DNA of 64,000 nucleotides. It comes from Paenibacillus foliorum. GTDB lineage: Bacteria; Bacillota; Bacilli; Paenibacillales; NBRC-103111. Below are positions 51,280 through 60,485 of the stretch, piece after piece. The notes beneath the pieces were generated by a model. That model saw only the letters and a list, made by a program, of their open reading frames with translations. It was not told where the DNA came from and did no database searches. The stretch covers positions 80,994-144,993 of the forward strand of contig NZ_WHOD01000022.1 of the NCBI RefSeq assembly GCF_013141765.1. Direction: 5' to 3'. The translations under genes and the position numbers were made by a program. Position 1 is the first letter of the stretch. Each line of letters starts with the position of its first letter.

Positions 51280-53331
51280 TTATTGCGCGGAAGTTGTACC
51301 TTTACCACCCTTTGGTACGCCGTCCAGACCGTAGTATTGATCATAAGCATCGAACATCTTTCTGGCAATAGGAGCAGCGTTCCATGAACCGAAGCCGCCC
51401 TCCGGCACAACAACGGCAATCGCCAGCTTTGGCTTATCCAATGGTGCGTATGCGATAAATACCGCATTATCTATCATTTTACCGCCAACTGACTGCGTAG
51501 ACGTTCCGGTTTTACGAGCAAAGCTGTATGGGAATCCATCAAAGCCCTGTACGGTAACCTTCTCCATCCCTTTAATGACAGAATCCCAATAAGGTTTAGG
51601 GAAGATCGTTTCCTCCAGCACCTCCGGTTCCATCTTTTTCACTGGATTGCCTTCGTAGGTCTCAATTTTATCGACCAGCAGAGGCTTCATTCTTTTGCCT
51701 CGGTTAGCCAACGTAGTAGCATATTGAGCCATTTGCATCGTTGTATATTTCTCATTCTGGCCCCAAGAAGCGTAAACCATCCGAGATTGCAGTGTTTCCT
51801 TCGTATTGGTCTTAAATTCACTTAAGCCCGCGTACTCTCTGGGCAGCCCGCTTCCTGTTAAAACGCCAAGCCCGAATTTATTCAAATACGACTCCCATAA
51901 ATCAGGCGCCTTATCCCCGTTACGCAAATAAAGCGGGTTGCCGATCATCGCTGACATGAAGGTGTTGGATGAATGCCATATCGCATCCGCAGCATTGATA
52001 GGACCGTAAGCTTTCCTGTCGGAGTTGGTTAACTTGGCATTGTTGTCTTTACCAAAATTGAACACCCCTGTGTCATTATAAGGAGTGTTTACTCCGAACA
52101 AGCCCTCATTCAATCCAATAAGCACAGATAAAGGTTTGATGATAGAGCCTACATATACGATCGAAGTAGGGTGATCCTTCAGCTCATCCGCCGGATAGTT
52201 AGGATATGCCGTAGTAATAGTCCCATTGTTAATAAACGGCTGTATTCGCTGATATTCTTCATTGTTTGAAAAACCGGCACTCCACATACCCGGATCATAA
52301 TCCGGCATACTGGCCATGGAAATGACCCGTCCTGTATCAACCTCCATCGCCACGGCGTAGCCTGCTTTTGCATTAGGAGCGTAACCGTATTGAGAAGCTC
52401 TGGCCGATGCCGACTTGGCATAAACCAATTGATCGAGAATAGCCTGCTCCGTTACCTGCTGCACATCTTTATTGATTGTTAGAAATAAGTTATTCCCTTT
52501 TTTCGGCGCTTCAACTTGCACTTTTCCGATGATTTTGGCTGATGCGTTGACCGGGTATGTTTTCATCCCGTTTTTACCACGAAGATCCTCTTGATACATC
52601 AATTCAATGCCATCGTAACCGACATCCTCCGTATCGAGATATCCTTGCGTATTTTGTTTATTTTTATAAAAATCAAGCCCGTTCTTCGGCTCCCTCGCTC
52701 TGGAAAAAGGCCTCATATATCCGATAAGCTGCACACCGATAGTGCCGGGGTCGTAAGTTCGGATACTCTCTTCCATAATTTCAAGCCATTTCAACTCATC
52801 ACGGTGCTCAAGAATAAAAGCAATTTCTTTTGGGGATAAACCCGATTTAATACGGCGTGGAACGAACGAATAGCTAGGAGGAGTGGTCGGATTTTTTTCC
52901 AAATCATAGCCTACATCCATTTCCTTGATAATACTGGCCGCGGTCATCACATTTTTAGTGGGATTGCCGTATTCATTAAAAATCTGTTCCAGTTTCTGTG
53001 CCATCGCGATGACATCATCCTTCTTCTGATCCGACTCCATGCGGAAATACAGCGATTGGGCCGAGGACGTATAAGCGATCGGGTAGCCGTTGGAATCATA
53101 GATGTTACCTCGAATAGGCGCGATAGGCGAATCCCGTACAGTAGTCTGGGCCTCCTCCGCCGCAAGCTGCTTTCCTTCGACAAATTGCAAAATCGCTAAC
53201 CGTATAATAAGCACGGAGAACAGGAAAAAGATACAGAAAAATAACAAATTAATACGAAAAGTAAAATGCCGCTGTTTGTTCTGCTCCTGCTTATGCGGAT
53301 CATCCGTCGACATCGATTTTCTAAACTTCAT
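51280..53331 (-). CDS. Class B penicillin-binding protein (PBP2 type transpeptidase)
   Basis: A 683-residue peptidoglycan transpeptidase. A cytosolic N terminus and one membrane helix (about 27-50) are followed by the dimerisation domain (RDSPIAPIRGNIYDSNGYPI). The transpeptidase domain has SxxK GSIIKPLSV, SxN HSSNTFM and KTG RKTGTST. PASTA domains are absent. This is the monofunctional class B type used for cell elongation or spore outgrowth (PbpA/PBP2A-like). The start ATG 53331 lacks a strong ribosome site. It follows the HAD gene closely on the same strand. Confidence 0.92.
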   Translation of the reverse strand: MKFRKSMSTDDPHKQEQNKQRHFTFRINLLFFCIFFLFSVLIIRLAILQFVEGKQLAAEEAQTTVRDSPIAPIRGNIYDSNGYPIAYTSSAQSLYFRMESDQKKDDVIAMAQKLEQIFNEYGNPTKNVMTAASIIKEMDVGYDLEKNPTTPPSYSFVPRRIKSGLSPKEIAFILEHRDELKWLEIMEESIRTYDPGTIGVQLIGYMRPFSRAREPKNGLDFYKNKQNTQGYLDTEDVGYDGIELMYQEDLRGKNGMKTYPVNASAKIIGKVQVEAPKKGNNLFLTINKDVQQVTEQAILDQLVYAKSASARASQYGYAPNAKAGYAVAMEVDTGRVISMASMPDYDPGMWSAGFSNNEEYQRIQPFINNGTITTAYPNYPADELKDHPTSIVYVGSIIKPLSVLIGLNEGLFGVNTPYNDTGVFNFGKDNNAKLTNSDRKAYGPINAADAIWHSSNTFMSAMIGNPLYLRNGDKAPDLWESYLNKFGLGVLTGSGLPREYAGLSEFKTNTKETLQSRMVYASWGQNEKYTTMQMAQYATTLANRGKRMKPLLVDKIETYEGNPVKKMEPEVLEETIFPKPYWDSVIKGMEKVTVQGFDGFPYSFARKTGTSTQSVGGKMIDNAVFIAYAPLDKPKLAIAVVVPEGGFGSWNAAPIARKMFDAYDQYYGLDGVPKGGKGTTSAQ

Positions 53332-53382
53332 TCCAATTACAGCTCCTTTATCCTTACCAAAATCCTGAGGCAGCCTTGAAAA

Positions 53383-54102
53383 CTAGGCTTGTAGTAGCTC
53401 ATGCAGCGTATGAATGCCCTCGCCCGAATGGTAATCGTAGCGTTTAATTTTGACCGCATCGATACCGACTTGATTCGGTGCCCAAATATCGTTTCTATCG
53501 TGATCTCCAATGTACAAAACATCCTCAGCCAGCAAACCCGACTGTTCCAATGCGAGCTTAAATATAGCCGGATCCGGCTTCTCTAATCCAACCAGTGTGG
53601 ATACAATAATGGGATCAAAGTAATGGGCAATCCCCTTTTTTTGGAGAATATCAGGCAATGTGGGTGCAAAATTTGAAATGATGCCTAACTGCAACCCTCT
53701 CGCTTGAAGATTAGGAATGCACTCTGACACATCGTCAAAAAGCTGGTAAGCTTCAGGACCGGTGAATAGATCATATAGCCCATGACAGCATTGGTGAATA
53801 CGCTCATCCGTCCAATTCTCTTCTTGAACTCCCAGCTTGTCTAGAATGTAATGATACAGTTTCATCCAAAAAGCACGATCCGACTCCGGTGTACATACCT
53901 CAAAAGGGTCCAACTGCCTGCCATAATAAAATAAGCGGAATGCTTCAGTAAACAGGTCGCCAACCTCCTCCTCCGCACGGTGTAAGGAACGAGCTGCCAG
54001 AAATTGCTGCATGATAACTCTTGCTGCCGGAATAGTCATCAAAGTATCTCCAACATCAAAAAAAACGGCTTTATATAAATTCAAAGGTTTACGTAAAATC
54101 AT
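53383..54102 (-). CDS. HAD-superfamily hydrolase (subfamily IA)
   Basis: A 239-residue protein with motif I VFFDVGDTLMT, Ser motif II GIISNFAP, the LEKPDPAIFK block around motif III lysine, and motif IV YIGDHDRNDI. A helical cap lies between motifs I and II. It resembles haloacid-dehalogenase-like phosphatases. Substrate is unknown; it is just upstream of the PBP gene. Confidence 0.88.
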   Translation of the reverse strand: MILRKPLNLYKAVFFDVGDTLMTIPAARVIMQQFLAARSLHRAEEEVGDLFTEAFRLFYYGRQLDPFEVCTPESDRAFWMKLYHYILDKLGVQEENWTDERIHQCCHGLYDLFTGPEAYQLFDDVSECIPNLQARGLQLGIISNFAPTLPDILQKKGIAHYFDPIIVSTLVGLEKPDPAIFKLALEQSGLLAEDVLYIGDHDRNDIWAPNQVGIDAVKIKRYDYHSGEGIHTLHELLQA

Positions 54103-54237
54103 GAATGTCTACTCCCTTGCTAGTTAGCTTACTGACAGCTTCCGCAGCAACTGCTCCAATAGTTTACCATAATTCGCGTAGAAGTGGAAAACCGGACACT
54201 CTCCCACAATACGTGGTTTGAATGCCCGGCTTCCGGG

Positions 54238-55398
54238 TTATGCCTCGCGGATATGTGTATCATTAAAGTTCGGCGGGTTGAACCAATTACCGCCACTGGC
54301 GACCCAAGTTGAATCTAATGGAACCCATTTCTGCCTATCCGGTATATAAACCTCGTTCCAAGCATGCGGTCCATAACTCCCTCTTCCATCGTAGCCGAGG
54401 CCAGTAACAACCTTAACCTCAAGACCTATTGAACGGGCCATAACCGCGTATAATCTGGAATAATCTATACAAACACCTTGCTTGGTTGCGAACGTTTCTT
54501 CCGGTGTTTGCTCCTTCCATATCCGCTTTTGTTCATACAAATTCACTTTATCCCAATCATACTTTACACGGCTGCCCACCCAGCTGTACAGCAGCTTTGC
54601 TTTCTCCTCATCGGATTTGCCTTTTGCTGACACTTCCTTTGCAGCTTGGGCAATATCCGTAGGTATATTAGCGTCGAGCACCTCATATTTACGCTGTAGA
54701 ATATTCGTGAATTCCTGCTCGACCGCCCTAGTAAATACCGGAAGCTGATTAGCAATAAAATCACCGGTTACTGGTTTGATAACTTCGTTTGCCCCTTTCT
54801 GATATAACCCCGAGGCTTGAATGTAAGTGGCAGCAGGAGTCTGTGGGAACAAGCTGGCGAAGATGAATAGAGCCGCGATAACAAGCAAGGATCGGCCAGC
54901 ACCGGTGACAGCTCCTATGCTTCCCCCCACTAAACTGCTAAATAGTGTCGGTTTGCCTTTCCAGTTAGATCGACCTTCCAGATGCATCGTTCCCCTAGCC
55001 CATCTATCAACAAGCGGATCAATAATACGGTACAGCAGCTGCTTGGATACAAGATAGCCGATTACAAATAATACGCCGAAGCGCAGCAATGAGAAATCAC
55101 GAATTCCTGTTACACCGGTGTAATACAGCTGTTCCAAAAAACCAAGCTCTCGTGAAGGAATAATTATATCAAACGAAATAAGCCAGACTTGAACCTGTGG
55201 AGACAGCCATGCAGCAAGCTTCCATGCAATGATTAATCCCAGGAGTGTTGCTATTCCTTCCGACACCATCAGCATCAAGTGCTTGGCCGAGGTGGAAGCG
55301 CCGCGGAGCATTCCTTGAAAAACCGATAAGAGCAATGTGGAGGCAAGTACAATCGTAATCCAATTCGCTGCGCTTAGTACGTTCCATGCTTCTGCCAT
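54238..55398 (-). CDS. Membrane-anchored transglutaminase-like protein
   Basis: A 386-residue protein with five or so hydrophobic segments in the N-terminal half, then a transglutaminase-core domain. The catalytic triad is recognisable: Cys in TKQGVCIDYSRLYAVMARSI, His in GPHAWNEVYI, Asp in WVPLDSTW. Bacterial proteins of this build act as proteases or cross-linking enzymes at the cell surface. ATG 55398 has GAGGTGA 7 bp upstream. It follows the 142-residue membrane protein gene on the same strand. Confidence 0.87.
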   Translation of the reverse strand: MAEAWNVLSAANWITIVLASTLLLSVFQGMLRGASTSAKHLMLMVSEGIATLLGLIIAWKLAAWLSPQVQVWLISFDIIIPSRELGFLEQLYYTGVTGIRDFSLLRFGVLFVIGYLVSKQLLYRIIDPLVDRWARGTMHLEGRSNWKGKPTLFSSLVGGSIGAVTGAGRSLLVIAALFIFASLFPQTPAATYIQASGLYQKGANEVIKPVTGDFIANQLPVFTRAVEQEFTNILQRKYEVLDANIPTDIAQAAKEVSAKGKSDEEKAKLLYSWVGSRVKYDWDKVNLYEQKRIWKEQTPEETFATKQGVCIDYSRLYAVMARSIGLEVKVVTGLGYDGRGSYGPHAWNEVYIPDRQKWVPLDSTWVASGGNWFNPPNFNDTHIREA

Positions 55399-55433
55399 AC
55401 GCTTCACCTCAATTCGTTCATGTCATCAGCCAT

Positions 55434-55862
55434 TTACAGCTTCGTATTTTTCTTAGCTTGCTCGATTAACGCGTTCACAGCGTCGTCCATCTTCATCGTA
55501 AAGGTCTGGTTCATAAATGTTACTTTTACCTCATTAGAAGAAGGATTGCCGTCTAATTTCAAGCTCTTGGTAGTAACAGTAAATGTACCATCGGCATTCT
55601 GCTTATACTGTGCTTCCTTCATTTCATTGGAGAAAGCTTTAACTGCTTGATTCTTAGCCTCTGTCGATACGGCTGTTCCAATATCCAGAAGCTGATCCTT
55701 ATAGCTTGCACCGTAGAAGAACAACCCGGCCAACACAGCCAACACGATAACCCATTTAACGACAGTTTTTAATATCCGAACTACTAGAAACAACACTACG
55801 ATAGCACCCACAATAATAAACCAACGTTCTTGCAAAAAAGACAATAAGAAATCCAATTCCAT
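55434..55862 (-). CDS. Uncharacterised membrane-anchored protein
   Basis: A 142-residue protein I do not recognise. There are two adjacent hydrophobic segments (about 13-30 and 34-52), then a soluble domain with a beta-rich look (DGTFTVTTKSLKLDG, EVKVTFMNQTFTMKMDD). It lies 35 bp upstream of the transglutaminase gene and is very likely co-transcribed with it. A shared surface role is inference. Confidence 0.8.
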   Translation of the reverse strand: MELDFLLSFLQERWFIIVGAIVVLFLVVRILKTVVKWVIVLAVLAGLFFYGASYKDQLLDIGTAVSTEAKNQAVKAFSNEMKEAQYKQNADGTFTVTTKSLKLDGNPSSNEVKVTFMNQTFTMKMDDAVNALIEQAKKNTKL

Positions 55863-55903
55863 CTCTCCCTACATTCATCAAAATGATAAAGCTGTAACTT
55901 GAC

Positions 55904-56074
55904 TTAACTTATCTTATCTTGCTCACGATCTTCATCCCGCTTCTTCTTAAGTTCCGCAAGTCTTTGCTGGATCTCATCGGATCGGTCGAATTTCTTCGTT
56001 TTGAGATAGGTAGAACGTAAACGAAGCATTGCAAGAATCAAAATAACTGCCAAAATAATAAGATATGGACTCAC
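55904..56074 (-). CDS. Small single-pass membrane protein (56 residues)
   Basis: A short gene: GTG 56074 to TAA 55904. The product has one hydrophobic helix (SPYLIILAVILILAMLRL) and then a strongly charged, probably coiled-coil tail (DEIQQRLAELKKKRDEDREQ). GGAAGGCGG upstream can serve as ribosome site, with loose spacing. It is the first of three genes on the minus strand leading to the transglutaminase gene. I know no named family. Confidence 0.65.
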   Translation of the reverse strand: MSPYLIILAVILILAMLRLRSTYLKTKKFDRSDEIQQRLAELKKKRDEDREQDKIS

Positions 56075-56338
56075 TTCAGGCGTCCGCCTTCCCCCAAATT
56101 AGTTCGTATAATTACGAGTTAAGGATCTCCCACTCGCTCTTAAGCGAAACGTCGCTCCTCCGATTTCTCTTGCACCTGCTCAAAATTCTCTGATTATTAA
56201 CCTAATCCATCTACTGTTAGTAAGGACGCAGCTCTCAAACAAATGTTGCAAAAAAAATAATGGTACTAACCCACCAGCTTGTCACGTAAAAGTAATCATA
56301 TACGGATAGGAACTAGACAAAGATCAGAAGTTGAGGTG

Positions 56339-57514
56339 ATGATGTTGAAAACCGCAATTTGGCTTTACTTGTTTATGTTTGTAGCCTTTTTCGACTTACA
56401 CGCACAATACCCTATTTTATCTCCGTTTGCTATATCATTAGGTGCGGCTCCATCGTTTATCGGATTGATCCTGGGTGTGTACTCCATCACTCACCTACCT
56501 GGAAATCTGCTGGCAGGTTATGGCGTCGATCGGTATGGCAGCAAACGATTTATTGTATTCAGCTTGATTGTAGCAGGAATCGTACTGCTCATTCAATCCC
56601 GAGTTACCGATCCATGGGACTTGCTAATTGTACGCTCCATTAGTGGATTTGTGCTTGCCTTTCTTTCTCCGGCATGTCTTTCCCTGCTAGCCAGACTTGC
56701 TAAAGACAGCGTTCAACAAAGCAAGCTAATGGCAGGCAACGGGTTCGTGCATACCATGGCATCCGTGTTAAGTCCAGCGGCAGGCGCCTTTCTAGTCGCT
56801 AAGCTCGGTTTTTCCCAATCCTTCACCTTGCTCGGATGGCTGCTAATTATTACAGGGGTGCTCGCTATATTCGGCGTCAAAGAGCGACAGTATACGCAGA
56901 GCGCTGTAGAACTATTTCCGCAAGCACACGGACATGGTGCTCATGCGCTTCCAGGAGGCATAGAGGGATCGAACGCAAGAACAGGAACTATTCCTTGGTT
57001 GTTCTTCGGCGTTCCGTTAGCCATTTCCTGCTCGCAAGGGATATTGTTCTTTGAGCTGCCTCTTATGAAAGAAACGAACGGCTCCATTCTAACCTCTGGG
57101 ATCCTCTTTTCATTGGTTAGTTTAGGCGCCCTAGTAACGTTAAGCATGGTCTTCTTAAACCGAGTCTCGCCTTTATTGCGCACATCTTTAGGCAGCTTGG
57201 CACTAGCGTTCATCTTCTTCGGTTTATCGATCAAATGGCCGCTGCCGATGCATGTCTCCTTGTTCTTGATTGGAATGGCAAAAGGCGTTATCTATCCAGC
57301 CATCGCCTCTTTATTAGCCAGTTTAACAAGCGCGAACCGTTATGGACGTATTTTTTCATTCCTATCGATCTCTTTTTCCATCGGAGCCTTTATAGGACCC
57401 ATTGTTGCCGGTCACATGCGGAGTCATACATCGCCTTATTTTATCGCTTTTATTTGTTTAATGACAGCACTCACTCTACTCCCGCTTCGAGGTTTTAAAG
57501 CCATTCAAACCTAA
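56339..57514 (+). CDS. Major facilitator superfamily transporter
   Basis: A transporter of about 391 residues with twelve hydrophobic segments. The loop 2-3 motif is GYGVDRYGSKRFIVFS. There is a longer central loop between helices 6 and 7 (about 195-235). The start is one of ATG 56339, ATG 56342 or TTG 56345, just behind GAGGTGATG; the ORF extends upstream without a ribosome site. The substrate is unknown, and drug or sugar efflux is possible. Confidence 0.87.
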   Translation: MMLKTAIWLYLFMFVAFFDLHAQYPILSPFAISLGAAPSFIGLILGVYSITHLPGNLLAGYGVDRYGSKRFIVFSLIVAGIVLLIQSRVTDPWDLLIVRSISGFVLAFLSPACLSLLARLAKDSVQQSKLMAGNGFVHTMASVLSPAAGAFLVAKLGFSQSFTLLGWLLIITGVLAIFGVKERQYTQSAVELFPQAHGHGAHALPGGIEGSNARTGTIPWLFFGVPLAISCSQGILFFELPLMKETNGSILTSGILFSLVSLGALVTLSMVFLNRVSPLLRTSLGSLALAFIFFGLSIKWPLPMHVSLFLIGMAKGVIYPAIASLLASLTSANRYGRIFSFLSISFSIGAFIGPIVAGHMRSHTSPYFIAFICLMTALTLLPLRGFKAIQT

Positions 57515-57602
57515 TGATCTTTGTGAGCACCTCTACTCCCCTTTTCTTCTCAACATGCATTTTTGTCTTAATTATACAGTCTGTTAAGAGTTCTCCATAG
57601 CT

Positions 57603-57636
57603 AACCGTTCGGTGATTTTGCCGGGCGGTTTTTCTT
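57603..57636 (+). terminator. Terminator after the MFS gene
   Basis: AACCGTTCGG, a 7-nt loop, CCGGGCGGTTTTTC. The stem includes G-T pairs. The next about 170 bp to the SLH gene have no gene; no promoter could be fixed with confidence. Confidence 0.75.
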
Positions 57637-57795
57637 TTTGTGATTCACTAAGATAAGTGCTGGGTAAGTATAAAACATGTCGTACCACTTCTCACATTTC
57701 TGCCATATTTCCTACTAAAAATGATTTTTATAGGAGAGACGGACTTAAATCAGGGGGTTGGGTTCGAAGATTTTTGGTGTTCTGTTTATTTTTAC

Positions 57796-57822
57796 AAAGG
57801 AGGTGAGATGCATTTTGAGTAA
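57796..57822 (+). promoter_or_regulatory. Upstream translation-initiation site of the SLH protein gene
   Basis: AAAGGAGGTGA (57796-57806), a near-perfect ribosome site, is followed by TTG 57815, in frame with the SLH gene and 21 codons before ATG 57878, and by a four-codon frame ATG-CAT-TTT-GAG-TAA (57808-57822). A second ribosome site, AAAGGAG, precedes ATG 57878. Confidence 0.65.
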
Positions 57823-57877
57823 AGAGCCATTTCAAGAATCGAAGAAATTATTAGAGACAGAAAGGAGTGAACCCTTA

Positions 57878-59467
57878 ATGAAATCAACGGTATTCAAAAA
57901 AACGGCACAAGTCACCGTCATGATGCTAATCATTTCGGCGTTATTGCCTGTACTTGCATTCGCAGCAACAGGCTTCAGCAATTTAGTTTATAAAAACAAC
58001 ACAGTAACAGGTAACGTTTATACAGATAATCCTTACAGCGTGAATACTCAAGTCTATATGTATGATCCAAACGGCAATAAAGTGGGATCTATTCCTATAA
58101 CAAGCGCTACATATAGCGTATATGAGGGTGTATACTCTTATTCTTTCACTGGCACTACTGTAACCCGTCAAACTTACATTGATCTTGAGGAAGAAAGTCA
58201 ATCCGTAACTGGACGTGTTTATGACACAACGTCTAACGGCAACAACAACAATAACGGCGGTAGTGGCGGCGGTGGCGGTGGCGGTATTTCCAACGGAGCT
58301 ACAATTACTGTAAATTCCGATGGATCTATTGATGCAAACACACTGCAAAATGCACTCAGTCAATACGACATCGTTGAGTTGAAGCTTAACGGTGATGTTG
58401 CATTAATTCCAGCTAAAGCGTTGGTAAACTATGTAAGCGACAAGAATAAAACGCTGAAAATTTCTAGCGAAAAAGGAACTTATACTCTTCCTCTTTATGT
58501 ATTGAAGTTGGATGATCTTGCTAGCAAGCTTTCCACAACAGTTGATGATTTGAAAATCAAAGTAGGAATTGCTGCTGTAGACGAGACATCAACTAATGAA
58601 ATTGCAACTTCTGCTACTGCATTGGGAGCAACTGTGATCAGCAGTGCTGTTGACTTTACGCTTGCTGCTGTTGCAGCAGACGGTACGACACAGAATATTG
58701 ATCTTGGCAGCAATTACATCAACCGGACGATTCCATTATCTAAAGAAGTGGATCCATCCCGTACAACAGCAGTCGTATTCGACACAACTACGAAAAAGCT
58801 TAGCTTCGTACCTTCTTTGTTCACAACAACTGACGGCATCAACGAAGCTGTTATCAAACGTAACAATAACAGCATCTACACCGTTATTGAAATGAACAAA
58901 AGCTTCAATGACAGCAAAGGTCATTGGGCACAAGGTTACATCGAGCTTCTAGCTAACAAGCTAGTTATCGATGGCGTAACTGATGATTCCTTCCAGCCGG
59001 AACGCGACATTACCCGTGCTGAATTCGCAGCATTGGTCGTTCGTGCTTTAGGTTTGGATCAATCCAATGGAAGCAGCTCATTTAATGATGTAACTTCCGG
59101 AGATTGGTTCTCTGGTGTAGTCGGCGCAGCAGTCAATGCGAAAATCATTGATGGCTATGAAGACAACACTTTCCGTCCAAACCAATCGATCACACGTGAA
59201 GAGCTTGCAGCAATGGTCGTTCGTGCATTAAGCTTCGTAGGCGCTAAGCCTGAAGTATCCTCTTCTGAGCAATCCGATTTGTTAGCGAAGTTTACTGATA
59301 CTAATAAAATCGTATGGGCTCAGAACGAATTGGCTGTAGCAATTCAAGCAGGAATTGTAGATGGAATCACAGATTCCACCATTTCACCGAACACTCAAGC
59401 TACTCGCGCTCAATCAGCTACAATGCTGAAGCGTTTGTTGACTAAAGTAAATTTCATCAACAATTAA
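57878..59467 (+). CDS. Secreted S-layer-homology (SLH) domain protein
   Basis: A 529-residue exported wall-associated protein. It has a signal peptide (basic start KSTVFKK, hydrophobic core, cleavage after AFA, about residue 29) and a Tyr/Thr/Asn-rich beta region to about 125. An Asn/Gly linker (NNNNNGGSGGGGGGG) and a middle domain follow. Three SLH repeats lie at about 342-395, 405-455 and 470-525 (SKGHWAQGYIELL, ITRAEFAALVVRALGL, ITREELAAMVVRAL). SLH domains bind pyruvylated wall polymers. ATG 57878 is used; TTG 57815 gives a form with 21 more residues. Confidence 0.9.
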   Translation: MKSTVFKKTAQVTVMMLIISALLPVLAFAATGFSNLVYKNNTVTGNVYTDNPYSVNTQVYMYDPNGNKVGSIPITSATYSVYEGVYSYSFTGTTVTRQTYIDLEEESQSVTGRVYDTTSNGNNNNNGGSGGGGGGGISNGATITVNSDGSIDANTLQNALSQYDIVELKLNGDVALIPAKALVNYVSDKNKTLKISSEKGTYTLPLYVLKLDDLASKLSTTVDDLKIKVGIAAVDETSTNEIATSATALGATVISSAVDFTLAAVAADGTTQNIDLGSNYINRTIPLSKEVDPSRTTAVVFDTTTKKLSFVPSLFTTTDGINEAVIKRNNNSIYTVIEMNKSFNDSKGHWAQGYIELLANKLVIDGVTDDSFQPERDITRAEFAALVVRALGLDQSNGSSSFNDVTSGDWFSGVVGAAVNAKIIDGYEDNTFRPNQSITREELAAMVVRALSFVGAKPEVSSSEQSDLLAKFTDTNKIVWAQNELAVAIQAGIVDGITDSTISPNTQATRAQSATMLKRLLTKVNFINN

Positions 59468-59493
59468 GATTGATTCTAAGAACCACACTCTCC

Positions 59494-59531
59494 AAAAAAC
59501 AGGACTGACAAATGTCAGTCCTGTTTTTTTA
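59494..59531 (+). terminator. Rho-independent terminator after the SLH gene
   Basis: AACAGGACTGAC-AAAT-GTCAGTCCTGTT followed by a T run; a perfect 12-bp stem. Confidence 0.95.
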
Positions 59532-59620
59532 TCTGCAAATATTAGCTTCGCACCACTCACCCCCGTTAAAAGCGCTCGTCCTGCAATGGAAGCTCAATGA
59601 AGAAGAAGCAATCTACAGAC

Positions 59621-59890
59621 CTTACCCTACCCAAACGCTTACTTACCTAAGTACCTAACATTACCTTAACTTACCTGAACCTGCTTTAACCTGCCTTATC
59701 TACCTTAACCACCTTATCTACCTTAACCTAACTTAACCTATCGCCTGGCGCTCCGGCAGCGCTGGCGGACCGAGACCACAAGCTCTCTCAGGGTAGTCCT
59801 GGTTACTTACCTAACTACCTTACCTACCTTATCTACCTTAACTTACCTTACCCTAACGCTTATCACCTAACATACCTTAACCTATTACTT
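59621..59890. repeat. ACCT-rich low-complexity tract in two blocks
   Basis: Two blocks (59621-59740 and 59801-59890) consist of irregular units such as TACCTTA, TTAACCT and TACCTAAC. I count about 20 ACCT by hand, with few G on this strand. A 60-bp GC-rich hairpin segment (GCGCT-CCGGC-AGCGC) separates the blocks. No gene is present. Confidence 0.7.
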
Positions 59891-59969
59891 AGATGAAAGC
59901 TTGATCTGGAGATGTTTTTCCACTGGATAGCTGTAAAGCTGAACCTGCAATAAAACCCGGTATGATTAT

Positions 59970-60160
59970 AACGGAACTCTTAGTTTCGTTATTTAATCAG
60001 GCGCCTCCAATTTAAGGCTATAGAGGAAGTCGGAATTCCGTTATTCGGGACACAGAGGAGCATTTTGCACACAAACAGAGAGATAGAGGAACTGGCTGTT
60101 CCTTTATCTCTCTGTTTGTTGTGCTTTCCAAGAAATAGCGGAACAAGCACTTCCGCTATT
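59970..60160 (+). repeat. Dispersed multi-hairpin intergenic element, copy 2
   Basis: Same build as 51033-51220, in opposite orientation. It starts AACGGAACTCTTAG, then GCCTCCAATTTA, GGAAGTCGGAATTCCG and a 49-nt palindrome at 60071-60119 (22-nt arms, one non-Watson-Crick position). TTGTGCTTTCC and the hairpin AATAGCGGAA/TTCCGCTATT end it. The following stretch to 60485 shows no gene. Confidence 0.8.
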
Positions 60161-60485
60161 GGCCTCCGCTTCCATGGATGAATCCCTGCTATTCGCCAGG
60201 ACGCTTCCTCTCGGATTCAGCTTCTAAGGTATAAGATGCAGCAGGCAATACATTACTTTTCTAGAACAGTGAATCAGCGCTCTTGCTTAGCATAGTATCA
60301 AATGGATTCCTAACTACTGGAAACCTCTAATAGCGTTAATACACACCAAAGTAGAGTGTACGCTAAGATCGCCGAAATTCGTTTCTCTTACCAGCAAGTT
60401 TATGTGCTTTATCCCACTAAGTTTTCGTGGTAACCTTTTCTACTTGATCGATAAATGGGTTAACCGAACGGACAATTTTTCTTCC

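Noticed and set aside
59621..59890. ACCT tract as a true telomere repeat or chromosome end
   Set aside because: Units are irregular and the tract is flanked on both sides by normal genes of the chromosome.
59970..60160. Hairpin elements considered as CRISPR or insertion-sequence ends
   Set aside because: No regularly spaced identical repeats with unique spacers, no transposase frame and no clear target duplications.
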